Shown here: positions 15,780 through 24,604 of the stretch, piece by piece
Layout: every line of letters starts with the position of its first letter
Numbering within the stretch: position 1 is the stretch's first letter
Origin: an uncultured Bacteroidales bacterium
GTDB taxonomy: Bacteria > Bacteroidota > Bacteroidia > Bacteroidales > UBA932
Length of the DNA stretch: 64,000 nucleotides
Direction: 5' to 3'
NCBI GenBank assembly: GCA_944325435.1
Contig: CALVAC010000007.1
Location: 62,001-126,000, forward strand
Position numbers and translations under genes: made by a program
Notes under the pieces: generated by a model
What the model was told of the DNA's origin: nothing
The model's input: only the letters and a program-made list of their open reading frames with translations
Database searches by the model: none

Positions 15780-16163
15780 TCAAAGCCGTTCGCTGCCATC
15801 TTCCCCGTATCTGCCGTCCTTGGCTTCGAAGATCACGCTTGGCTCGAAAACCTCTACCGTATGCCATACTCCTGCCGGGATCTGACATCCGTACAGTCCG
15901 TCAGCCGGGGAGATGTGAATGCGCCCGATCTCATTACCATTATCACCATACAAGACCTCATCCAACCTTCCGCACAGGCATATCACGCTTTCGGAAGACA
16001 TCGGATGTCTGTGAATATCCACCTTGGTCCCGGGAAGAAGGGCGTTGAGCATCCGTTGCGATGCATCTGCACATGAATTGCGCATATCCACATTCGTCCT
16101 CAGCCTCGGATTGGCTGCCGCTTCCTCGAAAAGCCTGTTTATAAATCCTTTGGAAAATTCCAT
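15780..16163 (-). CDS. wbuC: WbuC family cupin-fold metalloprotein
   Basis: A 127-aa cupin. The metal-binding pattern is visible as DIHRHPMSSESVICLCGRLD and IPAGVWHTVEVFEP, with His and Glu ligands as in WbuC. In E. coli O26 and related loci wbuC lies beside fnlA-fnlB-fnlC-wbuB, the L-FucNAc genes; the same set is present in this window, although the FucNAc synthesis genes lie about 19 kb upstream in the operon. Its biochemical role is not established. It is the last gene of the capsule locus, 4 bases after the initiating transferase. Confidence 0.85.
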   Translation of the reverse strand: MEFSKGFINRLFEEAAANPRLRTNVDMRNSCADASQRMLNALLPGTKVDIHRHPMSSESVICLCGRLDEVLYGDNGNEIGRIHISPADGLYGCQIPAGVWHTVEVFEPSVIFEAKDGRYGEDGSERL

Positions 16164-16167
16164 AATG

Positions 16168-17199
16168 TTATTTCTTCAGTGACATCAGATATTCTTCGTG
16201 TAGATGATAATACCTTTTCATGAACAGGATATATGACACCGTCAGGACAGCCAGAGCTGCGCACAGATAAATCCAATGTGCATCAGAAGTGTCCGGTATC
16301 AGACAAATAAAGCCGAACGATATGGCAAACTGAATGAGCATATATATTCCGGATACGAAAGGATGGCTCATCTTCAGTTCGTTTGCCATCAGCTGGTAGG
16401 CGTGTTTCCGGTGTGCCTCTCCAAGATTCTCGTGCAACATGATGCGGTGGCATATTGTCAGGCAGCCATCGGCACCATATACAAGCAGCAGTATGAGCCA
16501 GGTAATGTCCCCGGTCTTCATAATAAGCATTCCGATTGAAAACAGCAGGATGAATGCAATCCCAACACTTCCGACATCCCCGGCAAAACATTTTGCCTTC
16601 CCTTTGGGACGGAAATTGAAGAATGAAAAGACCGCCACAGACAAAACCGCGACAATCAGTAAAGATGGCTCGATGAATTCATATTGTACATTTATCAAAA
16701 TCAACGGGATTAGTACCGCCAAAGAATAACCGGCAGTTATGCCGTTGATGCCATCCATGAAATTGTAGATATTCGTCGCTCCAACGCATACTATAAGAGC
16801 AAGGACGACAAACAGTATTTTCATCAGTATACCGCTATCTGCAAGTATTCCGGAAGCTCCCGCACTGAGGAACAACTGCCATATCAGCAGTCCCATTGCG
16901 GTAAACTGGACGACAAGCCTGACAGAATCCGGAAGGGAATGTATGTCATCCACAAAACTGATTCCCGCTGCCAATGTAACCGCGACCAGAAACAGTGGAT
17001 ATTGGAAGCCGAAGAATGCACACCATATCCACATCCCCAGCAGAAAAATAATCCCTCCCCCACGCAGCACAACCGAAGAATGGCTTGACCTCTCGTTCGG
17101 CCTGTCAATGATGTTGCACTTGTCGGCGATACGGAAATAAAAAAGTTCCGCCAAAAGCAGCAGAAGGAAAATCAAGGCATACAAAACATAGATATTCAT
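16168..17199 (-). CDS. MraY/WecA/WbpL-type polyprenyl-phosphate sugar-1-P transferase
   Basis: A 343-aa integral membrane protein with about ten hydrophobic helices. Family motifs are DRPNERSSHSSVVLRGGG (substrate loop), the Asp pair in GISFVDDIHSLPDSVRL, NIYNFMDGINGITA, and the HRKHAYQLMANE loop near the C-terminus. It should transfer HexNAc-1-phosphate to undecaprenyl phosphate and so start repeat-unit assembly. The RxSHxxxxxRGGG pattern and the neighbouring reductase suggest the WbpL/WreU branch, which uses 6-deoxy-HexNAc sugars, rather than WecA with GlcNAc. Substrate choice is inference. Confidence 0.88.
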   Translation of the reverse strand: MNIYVLYALIFLLLLLAELFYFRIADKCNIIDRPNERSSHSSVVLRGGGIIFLLGMWIWCAFFGFQYPLFLVAVTLAAGISFVDDIHSLPDSVRLVVQFTAMGLLIWQLFLSAGASGILADSGILMKILFVVLALIVCVGATNIYNFMDGINGITAGYSLAVLIPLILINVQYEFIEPSLLIVAVLSVAVFSFFNFRPKGKAKCFAGDVGSVGIAFILLFSIGMLIMKTGDITWLILLLVYGADGCLTICHRIMLHENLGEAHRKHAYQLMANELKMSHPFVSGIYMLIQFAISFGFICLIPDTSDAHWIYLCAALAVLTVSYILFMKRYYHLHEEYLMSLKK

Positions 17200-17209
17200 A
17201 ATAAGAATT

Positions 17210-18106
17210 TTATATCCGATAATTTTTCAGGACATCCATCGGCTCCCAATGCAATTCTTTACATGCTTTTTCATTACTGAATGTCAAGTCCTTAGTCATT
17301 TTCTCCAGTTTATAGCTGTTAATTGGAGCCTTAGTCCCGAGACAGTCCCCGACCTTTGCCATACACCAGGCCATCCAATACGGAATGTTGATCGGCTTAT
17401 GTTTTCCTAACTGGCGGGCGACAGATTCCGATATCTGTCCGAACGATGGCTGATAAGTATCGCATACATTATAGACACCGCCCTTTTCCGCAACCAGAGG
17501 CAGGATATTGGCAATATCTTCAGCCATAAGGATACTTTTTACAACCTTGCCTCCCGCTATATTCATGTAAAACCCTTTCCTTATGCCGTTCACCATGGCG
17601 CCGAGATTTCCTGGAGCATTTTTCCCCGCGAGCAGAGACGGGCGTAATATTCCAAGAATTACCCCATTCCTGCTGCACCATCGTGTCAGATACTCCTCTG
17701 CCATGATTTTGCTTTTTGCGTACGGAGAATCGCCGTCAAGAGGATGCTCTTCGGTTATCAATTCTCCGAATTCGCACCCATATACAGCGACAGTACTGAT
17801 GAATACCAATGACTTGGGAGCACCGACCCTTTCTAAGGCGGAGCACAGGTTTACTGTCCCCTGATAATTTACATCAAAAAAAGCCTGCTTTTCCGCTTCC
17901 GTTTTGGGAACGACATGAGCTTTCCCGCATGCATGTAACACTATATCATAATGTTTGTCCAACTGAGGAATCTCTTTTGCCAGATTTGCCTTTATGCCGT
18001 CATCCGGCGAGATCCCGCAGGTAGTCACATCATAATGCCGGTCAAGTACAGGTCTGATATTATTGCCAAGAAACCCTGAGCCGCCTGTAAACAGCAGATT
18101 TTCCAT
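17210..18106 (-). CDS. NAD-dependent epimerase/reductase (WbpV-like)
   Basis: A 298-aa extended SDR. The Rossmann start is FTGGSGFLGNNI; the catalytic set is Ser in FISTVAVYG and YAKSK (YxxxK). Located between the WbuB-like transferase and the WbpL-like initiating enzyme, it most resembles the UDP-4-keto-6-deoxy-HexNAc reductases (WbpV/WreQ) that complete UDP-QuiNAc or UDP-D-FucNAc. A UDP-GlcNAc 4-epimerase activity cannot be excluded. Its start overlaps the upstream stop by one base. Confidence 0.82.
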   Translation of the reverse strand: MENLLFTGGSGFLGNNIRPVLDRHYDVTTCGISPDDGIKANLAKEIPQLDKHYDIVLHACGKAHVVPKTEAEKQAFFDVNYQGTVNLCSALERVGAPKSLVFISTVAVYGCEFGELITEEHPLDGDSPYAKSKIMAEEYLTRWCSRNGVILGILRPSLLAGKNAPGNLGAMVNGIRKGFYMNIAGGKVVKSILMAEDIANILPLVAEKGGVYNVCDTYQPSFGQISESVARQLGKHKPINIPYWMAWCMAKVGDCLGTKAPINSYKLEKMTKDLTFSNEKACKELHWEPMDVLKNYRI

Positions 18107-19257
18107 TATATTGCGTTTAAAAATTTATTCAGGATTGTCACTTCCGAATATTCTTCTACAGCCACCTTCCGGGCTCTTGCCCCCATTTCTGCCAATGCTT
18201 CCTTATCCCATTTCTTCGGCCATCCGCAGTAGCCTAACCCCTTTTCTCTAACAAGCAGATCTATTTCACTATTCTCTGGCCCTAAAAACAGAACGGGTCT
18301 CCCGGATGCAAGAATATTGTAAGTTTTTGAAGGGACCCCCAGGCCATACATGCCATCCTCCAATGTCACGACGGCAATGTCGCAAGCTGCAAGAACGGTA
18401 TTCTGTTGTGAACGTAAATACGGACCGTGAAAAAACACATTCTTCTGTTTTCTCGCCTTCAGAGCCTCCTCCATTGCCCCAGTCCCATAAAGATGGAACT
18501 CCAAATCGTCCGGCAGGCTGTCCATTACTTTGTCAAGCCCCTGAACACGTCCGATATTTCCTGCATACTCCAGAATAATCTTCCCTTCCGGGAAAGGTTG
18601 TGGCTGGATATTGTCAATATCCGCCCAATTCTCAATTATGGTAATTCTCGGGCCGCCACCGGCTTTCAAGGCGTTATTCACCTTCCGGCCTAACAGATAC
18701 GCCATATCCCGCCCAAGCGCAATAAGCTGATCTGCCTTGCTGTAAGCCTTGTCGAAAATATGCTTGACCAGACTGTACATCGGCAGTTTCAAACCTGCAG
18801 GCCGCGTATTTTCCGGGAACACGTCATGTACAAGGATATTCAGTTCAAATCCCACCTTCTTCTTCAGTCTCGACATCAATGGGACCATAGGAGCCGGATT
18901 TGTAACCATCAAGACTTTATCCCCTTTACGAACATACTGTTTTACAAGTGAAATCAGTCTTTTACTCATCAAAACGAAAGAGATTGCCTTGCCCCTTACC
19001 GTATTCTTGTCCAAGTCCGTACCTTCAGCACGGTATATATCTATACTATCATGCAACTGGAACTTGTTGTCGGTATCGAGTTTCTTCCGCCTGTCATATA
19101 TCTCCGGCCCGCAGATTACGCCCACTTTATACTTCTGTACCATGGCGTTGGCTATCTCTCCCATAATATAACTCGTAGACGTTTCGTCCGGAGGAAAAAG
19201 CTCGGTAACTATCCAAAGACGTTGGATACCGCTTTCCGTTTTTGAAAGATATTTCAA
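18106..19257 (-). CDS. Glycosyltransferase family 4, WbuB-like
   Basis: A 383-aa GT-B enzyme. The N-terminus (RLWIVTELFPPDETSTSY) and the C-terminal donor site GVPSKTYNILASGRPVLFLG are typical of the WbuB group. WbuB is the proposed L-FucNAc transferase of E. coli O26-type loci, and the UDP-L-FucNAc genes capE, capF and capG are present upstream, so this role is likely here. It is followed directly by the epimerase and the initiating transferase. Confidence 0.8.
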   Translation of the reverse strand: MKYLSKTESGIQRLWIVTELFPPDETSTSYIMGEIANAMVQKYKVGVICGPEIYDRRKKLDTDNKFQLHDSIDIYRAEGTDLDKNTVRGKAISFVLMSKRLISLVKQYVRKGDKVLMVTNPAPMVPLMSRLKKKVGFELNILVHDVFPENTRPAGLKLPMYSLVKHIFDKAYSKADQLIALGRDMAYLLGRKVNNALKAGGGPRITIIENWADIDNIQPQPFPEGKIILEYAGNIGRVQGLDKVMDSLPDDLEFHLYGTGAMEEALKARKQKNVFFHGPYLRSQQNTVLAACDIAVVTLEDGMYGLGVPSKTYNILASGRPVLFLGPENSEIDLLVREKGLGYCGWPKKWDKEALAEMGARARKVAVEEYSEVTILNKFLNAI

Positions 19258-19323
19258 AGATTTTACTTTTTACAATAATTTCTCACTATGCTGACATATC
19301 CTGCATACAGACAGGATATGCTC

Positions 19324-20361
19324 TTAATCGTTAATTATCCTCTCGAATTCTTCATTATGAACCCTATAATAGAATGACTTTTCAAACTCGTTCCTGCATT
19401 CTGAAGAAAAAGCATCAAAATTTCCACATATTTTTTCTAGAGCTGCCGCGAGCTGTTCTTTATCGGTATTGTCGTCAATAGCCACTACGTTCTGGCCATC
19501 GTGAGTAAATTCATTGAGATTGGCCCGCAATACTATTGCAGGTGTACCGAACATAAAGCTTTTGGCCAAAACACCACTTTGAGTAGTACGTGCATACGCA
19601 TTCCATACTGCTATCGAACTGCTGTAATAAGCATTGATTTCCTCATCTGTCATCGGCTGTCCTTTATGAATGGCAACTCTGCTTGAAGTCTTCAATGCTT
19701 CCGGTATCTCAAACTCGCTTTTCGTCCCAATCATAAAGCAGATGTTCTCAAGTTTATTGTTGGTTACAGCCCATTCTACAAACTCTAAATATTCCTGAAA
19801 CGAATGATCTGCCGCTACGGTACCGATATAACTGAAGTACAGTCTTGGCATATGTGTATGCCGTTCTTCCCGCTCATCACAGTACATCAGAGGCAGATAG
19901 TGATAGTTCATATTTTTATACAGGCTGTTCTCTTCATAATATTTTACAGCTTTTCTGGACGGTATAAGAATATAATCGCACCATTTGACTGTAATGGCAC
20001 TTATATGATCAATTATCCACAGTTTAGCCAGATATTTTTTCGAGAAACCGGCTTCCCTGTAAACGTTCATCGGAGCCAACGGCTCATGGAAAATATATAC
20101 CAATTTGGTGTTCCGTCGCTTCAGTTTCCATATAAGCGGAAGGTTTCTTTGACTCGGGAAAAGGAATATAGCCAAATCTACTTTAAATTCAATACCATCC
20201 GAAGCATACGTGACATTACCGTCTTGTGGCAAGAAGGAGCCAAAAGAGGGATTCACATAATAGACAGACTGATACCCTAACTCTTCACATTGTTTATAAC
20301 TTGCCACCATGTGACTTACATGGCCTGGATTAAAATTCAAGGATATGATCAGTGCGGTCAT
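19324..20361 (-). CDS. Glycosyltransferase (GT-B type)
   Basis: A 345-aa protein with a Rossmann-like start (MTALIISLNFNPGHVSHM), a central LVYIFHEPLAPMNVY and a C-terminal donor-binding half with TTQSGVLAKSFMFGTPAIV. I place it among GT-B glycosyltransferases, but the exact CAZy family and sugar are unclear. Its start overlaps the end of the preceding GT4 gene by 4 bases (ATGA-type coupling). A 66-base AT-rich gap separates it from the WbuB-like gene. Confidence 0.7.
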   Translation of the reverse strand: MTALIISLNFNPGHVSHMVASYKQCEELGYQSVYYVNPSFGSFLPQDGNVTYASDGIEFKVDLAIFLFPSQRNLPLIWKLKRRNTKLVYIFHEPLAPMNVYREAGFSKKYLAKLWIIDHISAITVKWCDYILIPSRKAVKYYEENSLYKNMNYHYLPLMYCDEREERHTHMPRLYFSYIGTVAADHSFQEYLEFVEWAVTNNKLENICFMIGTKSEFEIPEALKTSSRVAIHKGQPMTDEEINAYYSSSIAVWNAYARTTQSGVLAKSFMFGTPAIVLRANLNEFTHDGQNVVAIDDNTDKEQLAAALEKICGNFDAFSSECRNEFEKSFYYRVHNEEFERIIND

Positions 20362-21587
20362 TTTAATATCTTGTCATAAAGGTCAACATACTCATCATAT
20401 TTGTTTCTTTTATCAAAATTGTTCAGCACATATTCGGTACACTCACGAGATATTGAGATTTTCCTTTCGTCCGAAAGGGATTTATAATGCAATATCGACT
20501 TTTTTATTTCTTCAATATTTCTTACCGGCACGACATATCCCGTTCCTGGTTTTACGACTTCAGGACAAGCTGTTGAATCATATACAATAACGGGTGTTCC
20601 GCAAGCCATGGCCTCTATCGTTACAAGACCGAATGTTTCTTCGAAAGAGCCGTTTATAAAAATATCGGCAACCGTATATAGAGCAGCCAATTCAGATTGA
20701 CTGTCAGTACGTTCTATACCTATAATACCATTAGGGAGCATTTTATTTATAGACTCTGTCACACCGACAAGTACAATTGCAAAGTTCTCGTCCAGCGATT
20801 TTCTAAGTTCAATAAAATCATAAAGACCATTATCTTTACTCCAACCGGTCGCCACGCCCAATATTATAAACTTATTCTCTATTCCGAATTTTTTCTTTAC
20901 GAACTGCATTTCATCCAATCTTGGATAGAAAGCCTGAATGTCAATTCCATTCCGGATAACATGAATCGGATATTTCCCCAAAAAGGATTCTGAAATTATA
21001 TCTCCTAACCAACGGGATACAGGAACGACAGTCATATTATTGACGGAACAGAAAACTTTCTTTTTCTCGTCATAGTTTTTTTTACTGCGATCAAGCAGAT
21101 AACTTTGAGGATAACCTTTAAGTCTTGGACAAGAGAAACATCCTGTTTGCCACTTATTACAATGAACTGCTGTAAAATGGACGCAATGCCCCGTAAATGG
21201 CCAACAATCATGGATAGTCCATACCACAGGTATATCGTTCCTGGAAAGAAACTCGAATAACAATTTGTAATTTATATAATTCCCGTGAAGATTATGCAAA
21301 TGCACCAAATCCGGATTCAATGCCTCTAATTGCCCGAGGAAACGTCTTGTTGCTATTCTTGAAGCAAGTCCTTGCCTATCGAATAATCTTGTTTCAAATA
21401 CATGTTCATAAACCGAGCAATCATTACCTATACGTATAAGTTTTGATGCTGAATGTTCAGAGTTATTTCTGCCATATGCTATATATGTATCGTATCCGCG
21501 ATTCTTGGCAGCGACACCTATACCTTCCGCTATTCTACCGGTAGAACCATTAACGGCAACAGTATTAATTTGCAACAACTTATACAT
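20358..21587 (-). CDS. Glycosyltransferase family 4
   Basis: A 409-aa retaining GT-B enzyme. The N-terminal acceptor domain begins YKLLQINTVAVNGSTGRIAE, and the donor site is EETFGLVTIEAMACGTPVIV (the E-x7-E motif). An internal WTIHDCWPFTGHCVHF with several cysteines (CNKWQTGCFSC) is typical of a GT4 subgroup common in capsule loci. The sugar specificity is unknown. It starts 3 bases after the off-frame acetyltransferase. Confidence 0.85.
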   Translation of the reverse strand: MYKLLQINTVAVNGSTGRIAEGIGVAAKNRGYDTYIAYGRNNSEHSASKLIRIGNDCSVYEHVFETRLFDRQGLASRIATRRFLGQLEALNPDLVHLHNLHGNYINYKLLFEFLSRNDIPVVWTIHDCWPFTGHCVHFTAVHCNKWQTGCFSCPRLKGYPQSYLLDRSKKNYDEKKKVFCSVNNMTVVPVSRWLGDIISESFLGKYPIHVIRNGIDIQAFYPRLDEMQFVKKKFGIENKFIILGVATGWSKDNGLYDFIELRKSLDENFAIVLVGVTESINKMLPNGIIGIERTDSQSELAALYTVADIFINGSFEETFGLVTIEAMACGTPVIVYDSTACPEVVKPGTGYVVPVRNIEEIKKSILHYKSLSDERKISISRECTEYVLNNFDKRNKYDEYVDLYDKILK

Positions 21588-21589
21588 AT

Positions 21590-22134
21590 TTATACTTCCT
21601 TTCCGTATAAAATAGCTTCATGTTCCTTTATCTGTTCTGGAGTAAATCTCATCTTCAATACTTTAGCAGGCACTCCACCGACAATACTATACCGGGGCGT
21701 GGATTTATTGACAACCGCGCCAGCTGCAACGATGCAGCCTCTGCCGATAGTCACCCCCTTTAGAACAGTGACATTCATCCCGATCCAATTATCTCCCTCA
21801 AAAATGACATCCTGATCATTTTCAGGCAATTTCATATCATCATTCACCTGATCAACGAATTTCCCGACAACATCAGTCCTGTGATCGCCCCCCTGATGCT
21901 TACGTGAGGTCCGAAAACCACATGATCCCCTATGACTATCCTGCTTCTGGAAGCTACCATATCCGCATGATATCCGATATGGACATCATTGCCGACATAC
22001 ATGTTCTCATATAGGAAAATACTGTCTGCCGGAGAGAAAAACACCCGTTTCCCGCAGGCTCCCATGCATTTTTTATATTTAGGGATATAAATCTTATTAT
22101 ATATCCTGTGGAATAATTTTACAACGTCAACCAT
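21590..22134 (-). pseudogene. Left-handed beta-helix O-acetyltransferase, off-frame at a G6 tract
   Basis: Two adjacent reading frames together make one CatB/maltose-acetyltransferase-like protein of about 181 aa. The N-part (22134 to 21844) ends VSIRG then a nonsense tail; the C-part (to 21590) carries [19 protein letters not shown] and [12 protein letters not shown]. The break is at six Gs (C6 at 21888-21893 on the plus strand). With seven Gs the text reads [20 protein letters not shown], which is the expected family sequence. This is a contingency-type switch, a fresh mutation or a sequencing error. An intact version would probably acetylate a capsule sugar. Confidence 0.8.
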
Positions 22135-23239
22135 TATTCAATACTGATTCGATAACTTTCATTTGAAATCTCGGATTCCATTGTCCGTCAATCTCTTTAA
22201 AGCAGGCCAGTCTGACTTCTTCCCGTTTGGCTGCTTTTTCGTCAAGCCATTTACAGATAGTATCCACCAATGACTCCACATGACCATGACTAAAGAAATC
22301 ACCGGTCACATCCTTTTGAATTGCTTCAAATTCCGGCATCTGATACGCAAAATCATCATGCGTAACGACAGGAGTTCCGAACATCAATGAATGTATCGCA
22401 GTCAAACCGACATTTCCCGGAGAGACGCACAAATCGGCATTATAAATGAGTTCAGCATTGACGGACTCGTCATAACAGGCGCCATAAAACCATACATTAT
22501 CTCCTATCCCGAGATCTTTTACACGCATTTCAAGCTCATGCCGCATAGAGCCGTCCCCAATCAAAGCCAGATTACATTCTCTGCCTTTCACTTTCAATTG
22601 CTTGACAGTATCAACAAGCATATCCAATTGTTTGACCGGGGTCAAGCGACCGATGAAAACAATAACGGGACAGTCATTGCCGAAATGATTTCTGTATATT
22701 GATGAGCGATGCATTGATTTTCGCAATGTCAGTTGCACATCATAGGACAATGAATTATGAATGACAAATATTTTGTCTTCTTTAAAACCCTGTTTCACCA
22801 ACAAGTTCTTCGCATAATTCCCATATACAAAAATTCCGTGCGCAAGTTTTAAAAACGTTCTTTTCACAATGGCTTCAGACCATGTCTCTTTTCCGTACCA
22901 ACCGTGCGTCCAAAAATATATCTTCCTTTGACGATGCAAAATCCGGATTATAATGCAGATGACCCAGATGCTGATACACATGGGTGCTCCTATCATTAAA
23001 TATGCGTCAAAATCGTCACGTCTCCGCAATTTTCCTGTCAATCCTTTCATCCGGTAAAAACGGCCCGCCAATTTCCGGTGAGGCAATACAGTCGCAGAGC
23101 GGAGTTTGTTTACATCGAAAAGATTGATATCGTTGTCTTCCTTTTCAAAATACCATTCACACTCGTATGTATTATCTAAATCTATATAGATCTTTTCCCG
23201 ATACAGCGACGGAATATTAAAGATGCAGCATAGTTTCAT
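22127..23239 (-). CDS. Glycosyltransferase family 4
   Basis: A 370-aa GT-B protein with the donor-domain start PVIVFIGRLTPVKQLDMLVD, the middle NVWFYGACYDESVNAELIYN, and the C-terminal site NVGLTAIHSLMFGTPVVTHD in place of a strict E-x7-E. Its start overlaps the beta-propeller gene by 4 bases and its end overlaps the acetyltransferase by 8 bases. The sugar is unknown. Confidence 0.83.
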   Translation of the reverse strand: MKLCCIFNIPSLYREKIYIDLDNTYECEWYFEKEDNDINLFDVNKLRSATVLPHRKLAGRFYRMKGLTGKLRRRDDFDAYLMIGAPMCISIWVICIIIRILHRQRKIYFWTHGWYGKETWSEAIVKRTFLKLAHGIFVYGNYAKNLLVKQGFKEDKIFVIHNSLSYDVQLTLRKSMHRSSIYRNHFGNDCPVIVFIGRLTPVKQLDMLVDTVKQLKVKGRECNLALIGDGSMRHELEMRVKDLGIGDNVWFYGACYDESVNAELIYNADLCVSPGNVGLTAIHSLMFGTPVVTHDDFAYQMPEFEAIQKDVTGDFFSHGHVESLVDTICKWLDEKAAKREEVRLACFKEIDGQWNPRFQMKVIESVLNNG

Positions 23240-24594
23240 AGCATTATATCCTCTACATTAATGGAATATATTTGCCGCGTACCTTCATGAACAGAATCGA
23301 AAACCGCTGTCTTGCCGTCCCGTGTCCAACGCGGATGCAAATCGCAATGCAGCCCGCTTCGTGTGAAAGCCAGCTCTTCCGGTGATATGCGTCGGAGAAT
23401 TTCAGGATCGACAAATCGGAAGTAGATATCTTTCTGTGTCATATCGGGTTTGTCAAAAATCATCTGAAAACGTCCTATGTCTATTCTTCGGTTGCGACTG
23501 AACTGATACAGCATAAGAGTCCGCACCCCATGACTGTCCGGATATGTATCGTTCACGCACCAGTCGTTATTTACCGGATTCGTCATCGGATGGCCGTCTT
23601 CCGTAATCAGATCCTGGGCAAATACTGTAATTTCAGGCTGCTCCTTATCCCGTATCATCATAAAATGCTTGCCTGCATTACCTGTTCCGGTCTTTGGATT
23701 TTTTCCCTTCATCAGAATAGATTTCACCACTTTCTTGGCAAGGCGCATCGGCCCGGCCATTATCGGACTACTGAGAATAGGATTGTTCCGAATTGCATCA
23801 ATAGAGCTATTAGCCCTTCCGTATATATATATCGTATCATCATCTTTCCAATCGAAATGGCTCAGGAATCCATGGGCCAGACATCGTAATCCTGTCCCCT
23901 CTGCACTAATAGTCATAAGGCGCGTCATCATTCCTCCGTCAGCCATAAAATAACGATGGAGGAATGCGACTCTGGTACAGGAAGGATTCAACGACAAATG
24001 AGTCAGATAGTGATGCGAGACTTTCGAGATACTCTTACAGCAGCACTCCGCCGCCTGCCGTACACTAACCAAGAGTTCAACCTGCCCGGTCTTCAGATCC
24101 ATTTTTGTAATACCTGAATCTGTCGGGGCAAACTCTGCCGCATTAACATCCGCAATACCGCTATATCCATACCCGCCTAATCTGAAAAGGCGGGCATAAT
24201 CCAGTCCATAAGCATAATGTCCGTCTTTACTCACCATGTGGGCTGTGGCATTAAAACTGCCGACAAGCCTATCGCTACCTGCATCATAAAGATCAGTTCC
24301 CCATACATTACCGACACGATTGTTGACAGCGAAATATTCAGAATTCCCTATCCACTGCTGACGCGCGCCCTGCGGATAATTCAATGCTGTCGTTTCACCG
24401 AGACGTACATAATGGTTATCTTTGACATAACCTACTCCGAACAGTTCTCCCGGAAGAGGAGGTCTGTTTATTGTATCCACTTCCAATGAAAGGAATTTAT
24501 CGCCCGACAGATTCGTAATCAACAAATCATGAAATCCGAACAAATGATGCTTCGGGCCGTCTGTAAGACGCTGAATCGGTAGTTCTAATTCCAT
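23236..24594 (-). CDS. Beta-propeller-like protein of unknown function in the capsule locus
   Basis: About 452 aa from the ATG at 24594 (MELELPIQRLTDGPKHHLFG); upstream in-frame ATGs at 24621 and 24699 would overlap the acyltransferase gene. It has no signal peptide and no glycosyltransferase motifs. Repeated WD/TolB-like blades are visible, such as FAVNNRVGNVWGTDLYD, HMVSKDGHYAYGLDYARL and HPRWTRDGKTAVFDSVHEG, which suggests a six- to eight-bladed propeller like that of oligogalacturonate lyase-type proteins. Similar proteins occur in other polysaccharide loci. The role could be sugar modification or assembly scaffolding; this is unknown. Confidence 0.65.
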   Translation of the reverse strand: MELELPIQRLTDGPKHHLFGFHDLLITNLSGDKFLSLEVDTINRPPLPGELFGVGYVKDNHYVRLGETTALNYPQGARQQWIGNSEYFAVNNRVGNVWGTDLYDAGSDRLVGSFNATAHMVSKDGHYAYGLDYARLFRLGGYGYSGIADVNAAEFAPTDSGITKMDLKTGQVELLVSVRQAAECCCKSISKVSHHYLTHLSLNPSCTRVAFLHRYFMADGGMMTRLMTISAEGTGLRCLAHGFLSHFDWKDDDTIYIYGRANSSIDAIRNNPILSSPIMAGPMRLAKKVVKSILMKGKNPKTGTGNAGKHFMMIRDKEQPEITVFAQDLITEDGHPMTNPVNNDWCVNDTYPDSHGVRTLMLYQFSRNRRIDIGRFQMIFDKPDMTQKDIYFRFVDPEILRRISPEELAFTRSGLHCDLHPRWTRDGKTAVFDSVHEGTRQIYSINVEDIML

Positions 24595-24604
24595 AATATC
24601 CGTA

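Noticed and set aside
21844..22134. Two separate small proteins (96 and 85 aa)
   Set aside because: Together they make one acyltransferase in family order, joined by adding one G at the G6 tract, so I report one frameshifted gene.
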